A stretch of DNA of 7,868 bases from Akkermansiaceae bacterium UBA5020 (GTDB lineage: Bacteria > Verrucomicrobiota > Verrucomicrobiia > Verrucomicrobiales > DEV007). The notes below the pieces were generated by a model. The model did no database searches. It was given only the letters and a program-made list of their open reading frames with translations, and had not been told where the DNA came from. A program made the position numbers and the translations under genes. Position 1 is the first letter of the stretch. Each line of letters begins with the position of its first letter. This document shows, piece by piece, positions 7,589-7,868 of this stretch. The stretch is taken from NCBI GenBank assembly GCA_002396885.1, contig DGXY01000029.1, positions 39,639 through 47,506 on the forward strand. Direction: 5' to 3'.

Positions 7589-7868
7589 GACCGGTTAATC
7601 GTCTCGTGCAGGTTCAACAAAATCGTCGCGACTTCGCGCCAGGCCTCCTCCTCGGATCCCGACGCCGTCCTCACCGTCTCGAAGGCGGAGAGCAACAACT
7701 GACGCTCGGGCTCGGTCGGTTGCCTCGTCAGCGCCGCCCGGAAGGCCCAGGCGATCCGCGCGTCCGTGGCGGCCCCACCTTCTTTCGCGATGCGTTTGCC
7801 AAAGGCCGCGGCCATTTCGACGTAGGCGGGATCGTTGAGCAAGGTCAGCGCCTGCAGCGGCGTGTTCG
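7585..7868 (-). CDS. DUF1553 (PSD1) domain protein, C-terminal 93 residues only
   Basis: The frame is open to the right edge of the window, so the start and most of the gene lie outside it. The visible residues begin NTPLQALTLLNDPAYVEMAA, the characteristic start of the last DUF1553 block, and continue through RIAWAFRAALTRQPTEPE and a terminal ILLNLHETINR helix, all matching the usual C-terminus. Full-length members run to 700-1100 residues and normally combine an N-terminal cytochrome-c-like domain (PSCyt1), DUF1549 and DUF1553, and are exported. None of those earlier domains can be checked here. The stop codon overlaps the DUF1501 start by 4 bp, the standard arrangement for the two partners. 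An internal TTG at 7842 is not a real start. Confidence 0.93.
   Translation of the reverse strand, partial: NTPLQALTLLNDPAYVEMAAAFGKRIAKEGGAATDARIAWAFRAALTRQPTEPERQLLLSAFETVRTASGSEEEAWREVATILLNLHETINRS

Overview
The window is high-GC bacterial chromosome with tightly packed genes. It most likely comes from the Planctomycetota/Verrucomicrobiota (PVC) group, with Verrucomicrobiota the better guess. The strongest pointer is the pair at the right end: the C-terminus of a DUF1553 (PSD1) protein overlapping a Tat-exported DUF1501 protein, a pairing greatly expanded in those phyla. Most starts lack a clear Shine-Dalgarno sequence, which also fits. No RNA genes, insertion sequences or CRISPR arrays were seen, and the assignment rests on gene content alone.

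Layout, left to right. (1) 1-1575, minus strand: the first 525 residues of an AcnA-type aconitase, cut by the window edge exactly after the third [4Fe-4S] cysteine. (2) 1755-4204, minus strand: an MFS transporter followed 65 bp downstream by a ROK-family regulator, probably one transcription unit, with a likely terminator at 1675-1709. (3) 4464-6199, plus strand, divergent from the MFS gene: an NADPH-dependent FMN reductase and, 20 bp on, an SsuD-like bacterial-luciferase-family monooxygenase, forming a two-component flavin monooxygenase. (4) 6203-7868, minus strand: DUF1501 and the tail of DUF1553. They converge on the monooxygenase gene with only 3 bp between the two stop codons.

The part that looks like a self-contained system is 1755-6199: importer, ROK sensor, FMN reductase and FMNH2-dependent oxygenase arranged around one 259-bp divergent control region that holds two perfect inverted repeats. 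A third inverted repeat precedes the regulator. The simplest reading is a substrate-inducible uptake and oxidative-cleavage cassette. The oxygenase keeps most SsuD active-site residues but has no cysteine at the Cys54 position. The ROK protein has lost its kinase and zinc residues, so it should be a pure regulator. Since ROK proteins usually sense sugars or sugar derivatives and SsuD-type enzymes desulfonate, a sulfonated sugar or related organosulfonate is a reasonable but unproven substrate. Aconitase and the DUF1501/DUF1553 pair look like unrelated neighbours.
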